Origin: Gymnopilus junonius
Taxonomy: Eukaryota > Basidiomycota > Agaricomycetes > Agaricales > Galerinaceae
Length of the DNA stretch: 64,000 nt
Reading direction: 5' to 3'
Assembly: GCA_015501075.1 (NCBI GenBank)
Contig: JADNYJ010000088.1
Location: 94,954-158,953, forward strand
Positions 12,959 to 23,591 of the stretch are shown here, in pieces; the first letter of the stretch is position 1; every line of letters starts with the position of its first letter. The translations under genes were made by a program, and so were the position numbers. The notes below the pieces were generated by a model, which did not search any database, was not told the origin of the DNA, and saw nothing but the letters and a program-made list of their open reading frames with translations.

Positions 12959-13255
12959 ATGCCAGTCCACTTCACCGTCTCAGATCACGACGCCAACCCA
13001 GTCGAGAGCCTTGACGAATTTCATGCTCCAACCAGCTCAAAAGACCTACTCGCACATATATGGGGGAGGAAATCCAAGACTGTAGCCTGGCAAGAGATAC
13101 TGCAGGCATTTCTGGTCGATCCAGACTTTTCTACAATGCACGCCAAGCATAATGGGTTTGTCGACACGGTCATTTCGGCGTACAATGAACACCACCACCT
13201 CGTTCTTCGTCCGGATGATGTGTGGATTGCGATCTCGGGGCAACTTAACTTTTAG
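12959..13255 (+). pseudogene. N-terminal fragment of a DUF4419-domain protein
   Basis: From the ATG at 12959 the reading frame gives MPVHFTVSDHDANPVESLDE and, after a central stretch, NGFVDTVISAYNEHHHLVLR followed by PDDVWIAISGQLNF. The run AYxxHHxLVLRPDDVWxAIxxQ is the conserved start of DUF4419, a family of unknown function common in Agaricomycetes and some bacteria. A full protein has several hundred residues; here a TAG stops the frame at 13253-13255, just where the family continues with the FSxYVN-type segment. No continuation was found in any frame downstream. A TATA-like GTATATAA lies about 55 bp before the start. Most likely a truncated gene copy. Confidence 0.6.
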
Positions 13256-14008
13256 TACATCCTTGGCTTAGTACGCGATTGTACATCTTTTAATTCGAAA
13301 TAGAGCGTTTCTGGCCATCTCAAGGGCCACAGAAAGTGATGATGACGAATAAAGTACCTGAATCGTCGGAATGAACGACCTCAATCTACAATCGGTGTTC
13401 AGTTTATATAGAGTCAGTTGTATTATTTGGAAAATTATGTCGGGAATAATAGTCAGTCGCTCGCTATAATATAGTGGAGACCTATCATAATCGTGATATA
13501 AGTCGTGTTTAAACCCAACCCTATCCATTCGGTTAAAATACCCGATAGGTTCCCAGCTTGCGAAGAAAGACGAGGCGTAACAAATCACTGTCAAAGTGTT
13601 GATAGCGAGTTTGTATGATTAGGATTGTGAATACTTATCTCAGTCCTATGAACGCCACCGGTGTACCCGTAGGGACGAGAAGAAACATCAATGCAAGTAA
13701 ACCAACCCCCCACTTCTTGGGAGCGCGTAAACTCGGAGACAAGGGAGTCTTTTTCTATCCATCGAGTTCGCGCGTTAGAGTGGCTCAAATTGGACAGGCT
13801 TGAGTTCAGTGGAGGTATGGCCCCCAACGTAATTAAGCCTATAACTGGGGGACCTTCAGCACCGTGTTTGTACACACATCGGGCCGAAGCCTTGCTCACC
13901 TCATTTTATCTGTATCTACAAGGTGTCTGCGTGGTAAAACATGGTCGAGATGTACCTTATCTCATAATTTCAAAGACATATCGGTGAAGACTGAGCAAAC
14001 ATTTGTCT

Positions 14009-14272
14009 AGACACTGCTGGCAGGGGACTTTTTTAGCTACGGTAAAATATTAGTAAAATAATAGCTAGCTTGTTTTAGTTTTAGACGAATTTACCTGCCA
14101 AGTAAAAGAAAAATATGACCCATGGTGAAAGATTCACTATGTTTTACCTTCTTTCACCATGGGTCATATTTTTCTTTACTTGGCAGGTAAATTCGTCTAA
14201 AACTAAAACAAGCTAGCTATTATTTTACTAATATTTTACCGTAGCTAAAAAAGTCCCCTGCCAGCAGTGAGA
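14009..14272. repeat. AGA target-site duplication around the palindromic MITE
   Basis: AGA at 14009-14011 directly precedes, and AGA at 14270-14272 directly follows, the element at 14012-14269. A 3-bp duplication is the expected footprint of CACTA/EnSpm-type insertion. Confidence 0.65.
14012..14269. mobile_element. near-perfect palindromic MITE, CACTG ends (CACTA-like)
   Basis: The element is 258 bp and almost completely self-complementary. The left arm starts CACTGCTGGCAGGGGACTTT and the reverse complement of the right arm is the same. The arms run for about 119 bp (14012-14131 and 14152-14269) and differ by one base in an A-run (AAGTAAAAG against AAGTAAAG). The loop is only about 20 bp. 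Ends in CACTG and a 3-bp duplication (AGA) point to the CACTA/EnSpm superfamily. There is no coding capacity, so mobilisation would need a transposase in trans. Its first 11 bases are shared with the 643-bp element at 25736-26378. Almost identical arms imply a recent origin or recent repair between arms. Confidence 0.85.
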
Positions 14273-16138
14273 ACAAAAATCTAACCAAGATTTCCTAATT
14301 GTCGTCTTCTCGTTAGTTCGGCATCAGGCTCAGGGTATCTGATATCTATCCTTACCACTGATAATCATCTACTTAATGGTCTTAGCCAAAAAAATCCACT
14401 GAAGGACAACGGTGATGCACTGTAGTCTGTCAATTTTTTCAAACGGTTGTAATAACGGGGAAACTATATTCCTCGCATCCCCGCGAGGAACTTAACCCAT
14501 ACTGCCCACTCGTTTATTGAGTTCAAGGCAGAAAGCTCCCAGTGTGCAAGCGCTGCTGGAGCGGGGCATGGAGAAGGGTATCACGGGAGAGTGATAGTAA
14601 TCAGAGTGTTTGAAAAATAATTTATGGATGAACCGGTATATATACCTAGTCCGTATTTGGAGGCAGCTGGTGAACAAAGTAGTCGGCAAGTACCATTTTT
14701 TCGAATGTCGATGTCTGCACCAGAAAGTATCGCTCTCGCTTCACCTGTGCTCATATATTTTCGATTCTGAATTTCAAATTCGGACTTCTTCCTCCACACA
14801 GACATGGGTAATTCGGAGTCATGACGAACCTATATTCCGACTCCAATTCTACTTTTCTTTCTCCCAGCAAGTATAGTTTGATCAGCGGTTTATCAACGTT
14901 ACGCACATCCATGCGAAACGGAGGTCTAAAATGCTGCGTGAGTGAAGCCATGCATTTATCATCCTGATTCACCCACCCAACAGAAGCAGCCCAGTCCTGC
15001 CTTTGTACTTTTTTCATTCGTGCCGTGAGTTTCCCAGTACTCTGAGCGGGGCCCATGCCAATCTGGCCTTCGGAGCTGTGTGTTATTAATACGCTTTCTA
15101 AAATAGCTACAGAGGTGCATGCGGTAATCCAGTTCGTATCCGTAAATATAGCTCGGAAGGCGAAGTGTCCGTTCTGGTTCCAGCAAACGGCATGGATCGG
15201 CCGACCAGTCGAAGCTTGAACTGACCTTGACGGCGCGGCCTCATCACTAGCCACAGCTGGCATGGTCATAATATGCTCGTTATAAGAGCGAAATTAAAAT
15301 AGCCCTTGGGTAGTAGAGAGATCACATGAGATTTAAGCCGTTTTCTTTGCTGCTGAATTGACCTCTTGATGTGGAATTGTAAGGGGGAATTGCAGCGCTC
15401 GATAAGAGAAATGTAGACGTACTCGCTCAATTCCGAGTTGACTGATATCTTCTTCCGCCGTTGAACCCGAAAAGTGGGGTAAATGATTATTGATTGATAT
15501 AATCTGTGGAGATTGAGCGTAATATGAATTCCTCTGCACGCAGAAAAAGTTTGGTTTACCTCCCATTCCCCATCGGTTCATCGGTCTTATTTGACTTCTA
15601 AATCATTCGAAAGTTCTTTCCTGACACGTCCTATCGCCTACTAGAGTAGGTACTGCAATGCAGAATGCTTGATAAGTAGAACCCATCCACCATAAATAGC
15701 TTCAACCGTTATATTTATAACAAGTGAATACGTTAACATGAGGTTCTTGATGCTCAACTTGATGCCAGCCTGACCCATGTACATAACCGTTCGTTCAGAA
15801 CGACCTACAATTGGTTAAGATCACTAACAAAGGAGGGCATGGGACGCCGCGGCAGACGGAAATCCTACCAGTCGATGACCCTGGGTAGTGCACTGTGCCG
15901 TACTTGGGAGAGCAACTACAAGGCGGCAAGGTTTGGTATTAGATTCTAGAGGTAAGGTCTACCAGAAAACGTATAAGTACCTTCTCCCATTGCAGATTTT
16001 TCACTCAGCTCCTCTTCCTACATTCGATCAGGTTAGCACCCCTCTTTCCGAGGCTTCCTGTTCACCATCTCTTATAATCTTCAACTCACCTCACTTTTTT
16101 GTCATTGTTTAGAAGCTACGCATCTTTACCCATACATA
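14273..16138. other. region with one unassigned ORF, otherwise nothing seen
   Basis: A minus-strand ORF at 14751-15269 (172 codons, starting MTMPAVASDEAAPSRSVQAS) is the longest here. It has no recognisable domain, signal peptide or partner exon, and I cannot say whether it is a gene. A pyrimidine-rich leader lies just before the small secreted protein at 16139. Confidence 0.3.
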
Positions 16139-16524
16139 ATGCAGTTCAACATTGTGTTCGTCGCCACCGCTCTCCTCGCCTCCGCCTCTCTGGCAATGTC
16201 GGCTACAATCACCCTCTTCGCTGGGGCAAGCTGCACTGGCGCTAACGAGGGCAGTTTCTCGGTACCGTCTGGGGAATGTCTCAGTCTGGGAAGCAGCTCG
16301 GTAAAGTCAATGAGTTATTCTGGTGTCCCCAGTGAAGTCGAGTTCTTCATTTCTGGCGGTGGCCACGATTCTTGCACCAATGGCGCGAGCTTGACGCTTG
16401 GTGGCGGCTCTGGATGTGCCACTGCGCCTACTGGGTAAGCTCTCCGAGTGACTTGTTTTATGGGGTGCAGCTAATGATGTTTGTTGGTGGTAGGGTTAAC
16501 TGGGAGAGCGTTGCGGTCCTTTAA
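16139..16524 (+). CDS. small secreted cysteine-containing protein
   Basis: Two exons, 16139-16434 and 16494-16524, joined by a 59-bp GTAAGC...GGTAG intron, give a 108-residue protein. Residues 1-22 (MQFNIVFVATALLASASLAM) form a classical signal peptide. The mature part is rich in Gly, Ser and Thr with four cysteines (in ASCTG, GEC, DSC and GC), enough for two disulfides. The short second exon adds VNWESVAVL. A TC-rich leader precedes the ATG, and AAATAAAAC about 120 bp after the stop may be a polyadenylation signal. I do not recognise the family; the size and composition suit the many small secreted proteins of Agaricomycetes, including candidate effectors and cell-wall proteins. No enzyme motif is visible. 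Confidence 0.75.
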
Positions 16525-16664
16525 ATCTCTGGTGGTAGTAGACCCCGAGACAGCTCTCGGTTCCATCAGTCTTGGTATGCGAATGGATGTATATGTGAAA
16601 GGATGTGTATCAAATTGTAATCGCTCAAGGGATTTGTCACAGTCAAATAAAACTGTTGTTTGAG

Positions 16665-19600
16665 ATATTGCGCTTTTAAATATTTACTCATGTCGAGCAT
16701 TTCCCGCTCCGTTAGGTGTTTGCGTCCTCGGAGGTTTTCGTTGGGTTTTCCTGCAAACCGAATCTAACCACATTGTGCAAAATCGAGCGAACTTTATATT
16801 TTTATACGGCGGTACAATGGCACTATGTAACCATATCTAGCTTGTCTACCAGGACGCTCCTAGCTAGCGAAATTGATCCCATCTAATCATCTCCAGCGAA
16901 TACCCTTCGTATAAAGCACTTTGATGAATGAGAAAATCAGCACCAGTCCGAAGAGCAGCAATATCGTTGTATATTACCAAAGAGAGTTTTGCGAGCTATA
17001 TGGCAGTAGCGTATACACGACTGCAAAATGGGATGCAGCGATTTCTATTGGCGAAAAGCCAAATACCGATATTTTTAAGGATGAATTCGGCATACTGACC
17101 TGCAGAAATCTGAACGAGGATTCACCGTGTCCTGAAGCATACCAGAATGACTATCAACAATTGACCCCATCGCGAGACCTCAAGAATTGTAGCCGGGCCG
17201 ACTTTACGCTTATGCTGGGAGTACTATGAATGGAAGGAAGTCAGGTGCGCAGCACTTGGAGTAGAGAAAAGAATGGAATGAATACATGTACTGCAGCTTC
17301 CCAGGGGTTAACCTGCCTTGGCATAGTAAGCCATCCTGCCACAAAAATATCAGCCCATTTACGAACGAAATATAACAAAGACAAAGCCAAGGAACTATGA
17401 ACCTGGCTTCCACACCTCCCGAATGCGTCTAATATTTCCAACGCTACCAACGTCACGCATCGACACGTCCTTGTCTCCAAAGCTATGTTGAGCGGGATCT
17501 TATATGCAGACTTGAAAGATAAGAGGGAGGCGATGACAAGGTGGTGGGTGTGATGATAAAGGACATCGTCACATGTGCACTGAAATATCCATCCTCCTTG
17601 CCACGGTTGCGAGCCTCGTAGGACCGGAGTTCCATAGACGACTTGGAAAAGGGGGCACGGCTGGGAGAGGTTTGAAGAAGAACAGATGAGAATGAGACGG
17701 CTGGAAGAAATAAAGTATGGAAGGAGGATGGCGCAGCAAATGGGTGAGGGACATATGATTGCCGTTCCAATCTGCCAACAGAGCAGACTGTTGATCTTGT
17801 TGGAATGAAGAGCGCTCATTCCAAACCAATCATGCACAAAAAGTAAGGGAAAATATGAGCTGCAAGTGACAAGATCTTCAAAAGTTACGTTGAGCGGATG
17901 AAACGTCCAAAGCCAGTGCGAGATTACGCAAAATTGGCACCGAAGACTATCGGATGGGAGCAAAGCACAGGATGAAAATGACGCTTGTCCCAAAAAGAAC
18001 AGGGAAGACGAAGTCAAGACGATGTGTACAGTGGTAAGAGGACGGGCTAAGCTAGTTCACGGAAAACGGTAAGACCCAGCTTGAATAGTGGATAGTCGGA
18101 GCCGTGAACCGGAAGTTGGGTGGGTGATTACGTTTGAATCACGGGGCGTAACTGCTCGGAAACGGGACCTGGTGGTACCCATGATCACCATTATCTTCCC
18201 CAAGGGCGCGCACCTTTTTCACTCTGATTCAAAAGTTGGCCAAATTGAATCACTATATTCTCCTCGTACTTAAACCTCGATGGTTTGCGGCAACATCAAT
18301 TTTGTCAGATGACTTAGGCTGATGCCAGCCCATGAGCGAACGTCCAGGAGGGGGTAATTAGACCAGACACGCAAGAGTAAAGTATCATATACCATATATC
18401 ATTTTTTATGGAATTAAAGAGTTAATACAGCCACGGCGCGTCGGCGCCTTCCAATTTTCCTTTCCTGCTACCGTGCTTGATATTAACACTTGTCACTTAT
18501 CTTAGTTTCTAAATCCTTGATACGTCCTTTCTTGTTACATTTTTCCATCTTATGATCCTTTGCTCCATCTGCCTAGGACTACCTGCGCTCCTGTTTGGAA
18601 GTGCGCTCGCTCGCTGCGCCGCCTTACTAATCCTGGTCATGGTGCCAAAATTGTGCAACACTGCGCCAACAAACAACTCACGGTGGAAAAACGCAGGTGG
18701 GGGGGGGTGTTTAAAATGCTCTATTTATTCTGCATATCCCCAACTCAGTATCGTTTGCTCAAGAACCAAGAATGACGCAGATGTACGTCACCCCTCATAT
18801 AACCCCTCGGTTATGAAAATCCTTTCATCCTGGTTCTTGCTCCCGTTACCTTTACCTATTCCAGTCAATTTCGTCTGTATATGCCTATCCAACCTGGGAC
18901 GATGAATGGACTCAGCTGCAACGTCTTTCTCCATCTCCATCACGTCGTGGGTCAACCGGAGCACATCCAAGCTCGATCACATACGTAAAGAGCATCGATT
19001 TAGGAGAGATATTTCGGGTCATGGTCAGAATAGGGACCGCGTCTGGCGACTTTTAGGGTTGTGAGCAGAGGGAATTCAAGGTAAATGAGCACGCTCTACG
19101 TGCACCACGCAATGAAAAGCACTGAGCAGTAGGCAAGCTCGAAGCAGTGAGTCTCTTGAGTCTGGCACGATGGCTGCGGCATGAACTGACAATTCCATGC
19201 CATTATGGTGCGTTATAATGATTATGGTGCATACACAAACTTGACGGATCAAGCTCAAGGCGGAAGGGGAATGCTACTGGGGCACTTGACTGGCGCTAGT
19301 AGCAGGGATGACGTAGACGAAACGACGAGCTGGACAAAGCTAAGAAGGCGAGCTAAGCTAGATTGAGGACCTCGATAAGACCCTTGGATTTGGAATGGCG
19401 TGAAGACCGAGGGAGCACGAACATGAGCATAGAGAGATTGATGAGATCATCGATTTGATGCAGGGTGTTTGGCAGTGTTTGAATCACGAGGCTGAGAATG
19501 AACCGTGACGTCAATCGGATGAGGTGAGAGCTCCCTGCAACGAAACATTTCCTGCTCAGATAAACTCCATTTCGAATTCAAGACAAAAACTTGCTCCTCC

Positions 19601-19716
19601 CTTGTCTTGTCTTGTCCTTTCCTCTGCCCTGCTCTCTTCTCCTTTCCCCTCAACCCTCCCCGGTTATCCCCCAGTAACCCGGACGCCAGCCCGAACATCC
19701 ACGCCACCCTTCACGC
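16665..19716. other. intergenic stretch with one doubtful long ORF
   Basis: The minus-strand ORF 17241-18017 (258 codons) is unusually long for this region, but it is rich in Cys, Ser and Leu without any domain or coherent membrane layout, so I do not call it a gene. The last 150 bp before 19717 are strongly pyrimidine-rich (repeated CTTGT and CCTTTCC), which suits a fungal promoter for the gene that follows. Confidence 0.35.
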
Positions 19717-21842
19717 ATGAACGCCCCGTCCGAAATCCACCGGCCTCTGTCCCGCTCGACCTCGCGCGCGAGCGGGCGGAGCCGGACGTCGACGATGTCG
19801 AAGAACCAGAGTCTCATCAAAAAGAACATCGAGCTGCAGGACCTGAAACCCGCGGATGTGCTCATCGAGCGGTTCGTGGCGTGGAAGGCGATTGTGAAGC
19901 AGCTCACGGCGTACTTTGAGGTGTGCTTCCATCTACTAGAGTATATGAACACCCCACTGACACGGCTGATTGATTTTTTTTTTTTTTTTGGCAGGGTATC
20001 GCCGATATTGAGAATAATACGGCCAAGGAGCTCACCAAGCTCGCTGGCGTCATTCAGGTCCCGTTCAGAGCTGGGAACCAGTTCCTTGGGGAAGGCGGGC
20101 TGCAAGTGAGTTTATGTCCCATCTTCACTTTGCCCTCCCTGTGTCTGAATTTGATTTGCCTGTCAGGACATATACTATGACATTCGAGACAAGACGCGTA
20201 TCGTCGCAGATCAGCATGCCGATTTGGGACGCACCATCGACAGTTCGATTGTACAACACCTGAACAAGCTGCGTGCGGAGATCAAGGCGCACATCAAGGT
20301 AAAACTGACTTTTTCATTTTCGGTCTAAGCACAGTTGAATCGTTTCTAACCCTTTATTTTACTCTTTTCCACCAGAACGTCCAGAATGATACAGGCAAGC
20401 TCGCAGCTGGCGTTGCTCGGGAGAGAGAAACGTCCACCAAACTCGTGGGCGAGCTCGCTAACGCCGTCTCCACCCTGACCAACACCCCCGGCGCCATCCA
20501 CGCCAGGAACGACCCGTACGTCTCCCTCCCTCCCTCTCTCCCTCATCCCCAAACCCAAACGCTGACATAAAAACACAGATACATCGCCAACCAAGCCGTC
20601 TCCCGCCAACTCCACCATCAAGTGTACGAAGAAAACATGCTCCAAAAGTCCATCGTCATCATGCAACAAAATTCCGCCCATTTCGAACAAGGCATCGTCC
20701 AATCCATCCAATCCGCCTGGCAGACCTTTGACGAATGGCAGTCCCGCGCCACGGCCGCTTCGCAGGACATCTACCGCGCTCTCGCTGTGCACATGGCGTC
20801 CCTCCAACCTGATCAGGAGTGGATCCAGTTCGCGGCGCGGTCAGACCATTTATTGGACCCGGAGACGCCGTTGAGAGATCCAGAGTATATTTCGTATCCG
20901 CTGAAAGAACATCCGTCGACGAGGGCGGTGCATAGAGGACATATGGAGCGGAAGAAGCGGTTCACGAGGGCGTATGGGGAGGCTTATTTCGTGCTCACCC
21001 CCGCTGGGTTCCTGCACGAATTCGCCTCTTCAGATCCGACCACGCATGCGGGGCAGACTCCCACATTCAGCTTGTACCTCCCTTCATGCACCCTCGGCCC
21101 TGCGTCTTCCCCTCGAGCCCAAGCGCATAAATTCCACATCGAGGGGAGGAAAGACGGTCCTGGGACGACGAAGTCTGGGTCTATTAGAGGCTTGTTGGGG
21201 GGTCAAGGGACGTTGGCGTGGAGTTTTAGAGCGAGGAGTCATGAGGATATGTTGGAGTGGTGGAATGATGTGAGGGAGCTGTGTGCGCGGTATTTGGTGG
21301 CGAGTGAGATGGTGGATCGGACGGGGCCGGTGGAGGAGGCGGTGAGGAGTGTGGGGTATTTGAGTGAGGAGGAGGAGATGGGAGGGGAGACGGAGGAGGA
21401 GGGGGAGGAAGGGGAGGGGGAAGGGGAGGAAGGGGAGGAAGGGGTGAAGGCGGAGGAGGAAGGGGAGGTGGCGGAGAAACATGCTCAAGCTCTGGCGGTG
21501 GGTCATGTTGAACCTGCTGTGGAGCGTCGTCAGTATGAGGTGGCGCGTCCTCATGAGGGTGTACATGAGCACGCTGTGGTCCATGAACATGCTCATCATC
21601 GCGAGCACGAAGGCGAAGAAGAAGGAAGCAGTATCGAAGAAGAAGAAGAAGAAGCGGAGGGAGTCGATCATCCGCATGGGGCTCCAGAGGTGCATGAGCC
21701 TGAGCCTGAGCATGAAGAAGGGCAGGAACACGAAGGTGTCGAACACCTGGTGTACGCAGGCGGTGCTGGCGGCGGTGCTACTGGAGGTGTAGGAGGGGTG
21801 GAGGTTGGGTCGAACGGATATCCGATTCCTGTTCGTGCTTGA
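19717..21842 (+). CDS. Slm1/Slm2-like BAR and PH domain protein
   Basis: Five exons (19717-19920, 19995-20105, 20167-20298, 20376-20515, 20579-21842), all with GT-AG introns, give about 616 residues. The N-terminal half is an F-BAR-like helical domain: DVLIERFVAWKAIVKQLTAY, then GIADIENNTAKELTKLAGVI, RAGNQFLGEGGLQD and later QSAWQTFDEWQS. A PH domain follows (about residues 310-440: HMERKKRFTRAYGEAYFVLT ... LAWSFRARSHEDMLEWWNDV). The C-terminal tail is highly acidic and histidine-rich (EEEGEEGEGEG, HEHAVVHEHAHHREHE). This order is that of yeast Slm1/Slm2, which bind PI(4,5)P2 at the plasma membrane (eisosomes), are TORC2 substrates and act in actin and sphingolipid control. The first intron ends in a 16-T tract. 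An alternative 3' splice into the next region would replace the acidic tail's end. Confidence 0.9.
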
Positions 21843-22101
21843 GTTTTTTTTTTTTTCTTTTTCTTTTTTTTTTTTGTGATTTTTTTGTTGTGATTTTTTG
21901 TTGTGGGATTTCTTGATTTGATATCGTTTTCCGTCATTTTCTTTTCTTTTCTTTTCTTTGATTTGGTCGTGAAATAACCTCGTGCATCCTATCTCTTGTC
22001 TTTCCCTCTTTCCCTCTTTCGTCCCTCTCCCTCTTCCTCTGTCTCTCTACGAAATCATGTCTAATAATATTATTATTAATTCACTTTTTTTCTGTATATA
22101 G
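21843..22101. other. T-rich and CT-rich low-complexity spacer
   Basis: Starts with runs of T (TTTTTTTTTTTTCTTT) and CTTTT repeats, then CCCTCTTTCC repeats, and ends in TTTTTCTGTATATAG, a good 3' splice acceptor. It could be a 3' UTR with an adjoining promoter or part of a long intron. Confidence 0.5.
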
Positions 22102-23591
22102 GTCGAGAAAAACAAAAACAAAAACGAGAACGAGAACAAGAACAAGAACAAGAACGAAAACGCCCCACTTGAATCTCAGCTAAAGACGAAAACGGTGTCT
22201 AGTTTCATGCCCAAGCCGGAAGTGGTGAGTAGGCGACAGAGTGATATTCTTTCGACGCATGTGGATGTTATGGGGGAGGATGATGAGGGTGGTGGAGGTG
22301 AGGTGGGTGGTGAGGGTGGTGAGAAGGGTGAGAAGGGTGGTGAGAAGGGTGGAAGGAAAGGAGAGAGGAGGTTGAGTCAGCGACAGATGGAAAAAGCACC
22401 TATTGGTGCTGGCGGTGGTGCTGGTGGGGGTGGGGGTGGGGGTGGGAGGAGTACCGCTGCTGCTGCTGTTCCTCCTGGTGTGCGCACCACCCTCCTCAGC
22501 GCGCAAAATACAGGTGGGAGGGGTCGATGTTGATTCGACTTCGTTCTCTCCTTCTCCTTCTGTTCCTCTGTCTCCTTCTGCTTCGGGTCCCGGTTCAGGT
22601 CCGGGTTCAGGTCCGGGTCTAGGTGTAGCTCCCACTCCCTCTGGTACAGCTAGCACCACTACCACCACCACCACCGAACCCAATCCCAAGCCGTACTACG
22701 CCAAGAGACGTATGAAGAAGATAGGGATCAACCTACACATGCGGTACATCGCGCTGCGACGGGGGGGAAAGTCAAGTACGCTCCCGTACCTGCTGTCGTC
22801 GGGGCGGGGGCGGGGGCGGGGGCGGCGGGGGGTCCGAGACCTACGAGGGGTGAGTCGTATAATTCGCATAGGAGGTCGAGGTCTCCGCCGCCTACGCCTA
22901 CGCCTATGTTGAGGGGTGAGAGGAAGGAGAAGAAGGTTGGTGGTGGTGGTGGTGAGTGGTTTGACTCGGGGGCTTTGGGCTTGATCTGCCATTGCTGATT
23001 TTTGATTTGGTTGTGTTTATAGTACCAACTACGAGTGCTGATACAGGTCCGACCCAAGCACTAGCACCAGCACCAGATACTCGTGCTCCTATTCCTACTA
23101 TTATCACTACTCAAGCTCCGTCTCTGGGTGCGGGTGCGGGTGAACATGAACATCAGCAAGCACCAGCACCAGTACCAGTACCAGCACAAAAAAGACCTAC
23201 AGTCGAAGAAATCTCTGATGATGATGAGGACGAGGACGGCGAGGACGGCGATGATGAAAACGAGGTCCACGTCGAGAGCAGCCGCAAGATCGCGGGCGGG
23301 CCTCTTCGGGGTATAGCTACGACGACGGGCGGCGGTGGGAGTGGGCCGAGTGCGGCTGCGGCTGCTGCTGCGTATGCTGCTCAGGTTGCGGGGGTTATGG
23401 GGAGGAAGGATGTGGGGAAGGAGGGGGTGCGGGAGGAGGAGGGAGGGGAGGAGGGAGCGAGTGTGGGTGGGGATGTAGGGGAGGGGAGGAAGAGGAGGGG
23501 GAGGCAGAGAAGACGGAGAAGGAAAAGGAGAAGGAGAAGGAGAAGAAGGAGCATGGGTGGACGAGGGGGTGGTTATTCGATTGATGGTTGA
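22102..23591 (+). CDS. low-complexity, disordered protein (gene model uncertain)
   Basis: Three plus-strand blocks read as natively disordered protein. Block 1 (22102-about 22510) starts after an acceptor with VEKNKNKNENENKNKNKNEN and goes on to SSFMPKPEVVSRRQSDILST and glycine runs. Block 2 (about 22510-22850) has PSASGPGSGPGSGPGLG and KPYYAKRRMKKIGINLHMRY. Block 3 (about 23022-23591) has an AP-rich part, PTVEEISDDDEDEDGEDGDD and an arginine/lysine-rich end (RRRRKRRRRRRR). Most of it is trinucleotide or hexanucleotide repeat (GGTGGTGAG, GGGGCGGGGGCGG, ACCAGC). The acidic SDDDEDED and basic tail suggest a nuclear protein. It may be a separate gene or 3' exons of the Slm-like gene; no good start codon was found, which favours the second. 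Splice sites inside are not settled. Confidence 0.4.

Noticed and set aside
14751..15269. 172-codon minus-strand ORF as a named protein
   Set aside because: No family resemblance; left as unassigned.
17241..18017. 258-codon minus-strand ORF as a gene
   Set aside because: It is long, but rich in Cys, Ser and Leu without any domain, signal, membrane pattern or partner exon; opposite-strand composition can leave such a frame open.
21084..21746. 220-codon minus-strand ORF
   Set aside because: It lies antisense to the PH domain and acidic tail of the Slm-like gene; its Leu/Phe/Arg/Pro-rich text is the shadow of GAG-rich coding.
22180..22689. 169-codon minus-strand ORF
   Set aside because: Antisense to simple repeats of the low-complexity coding region; Pro/Thr/Gly runs follow from the repeat itself.
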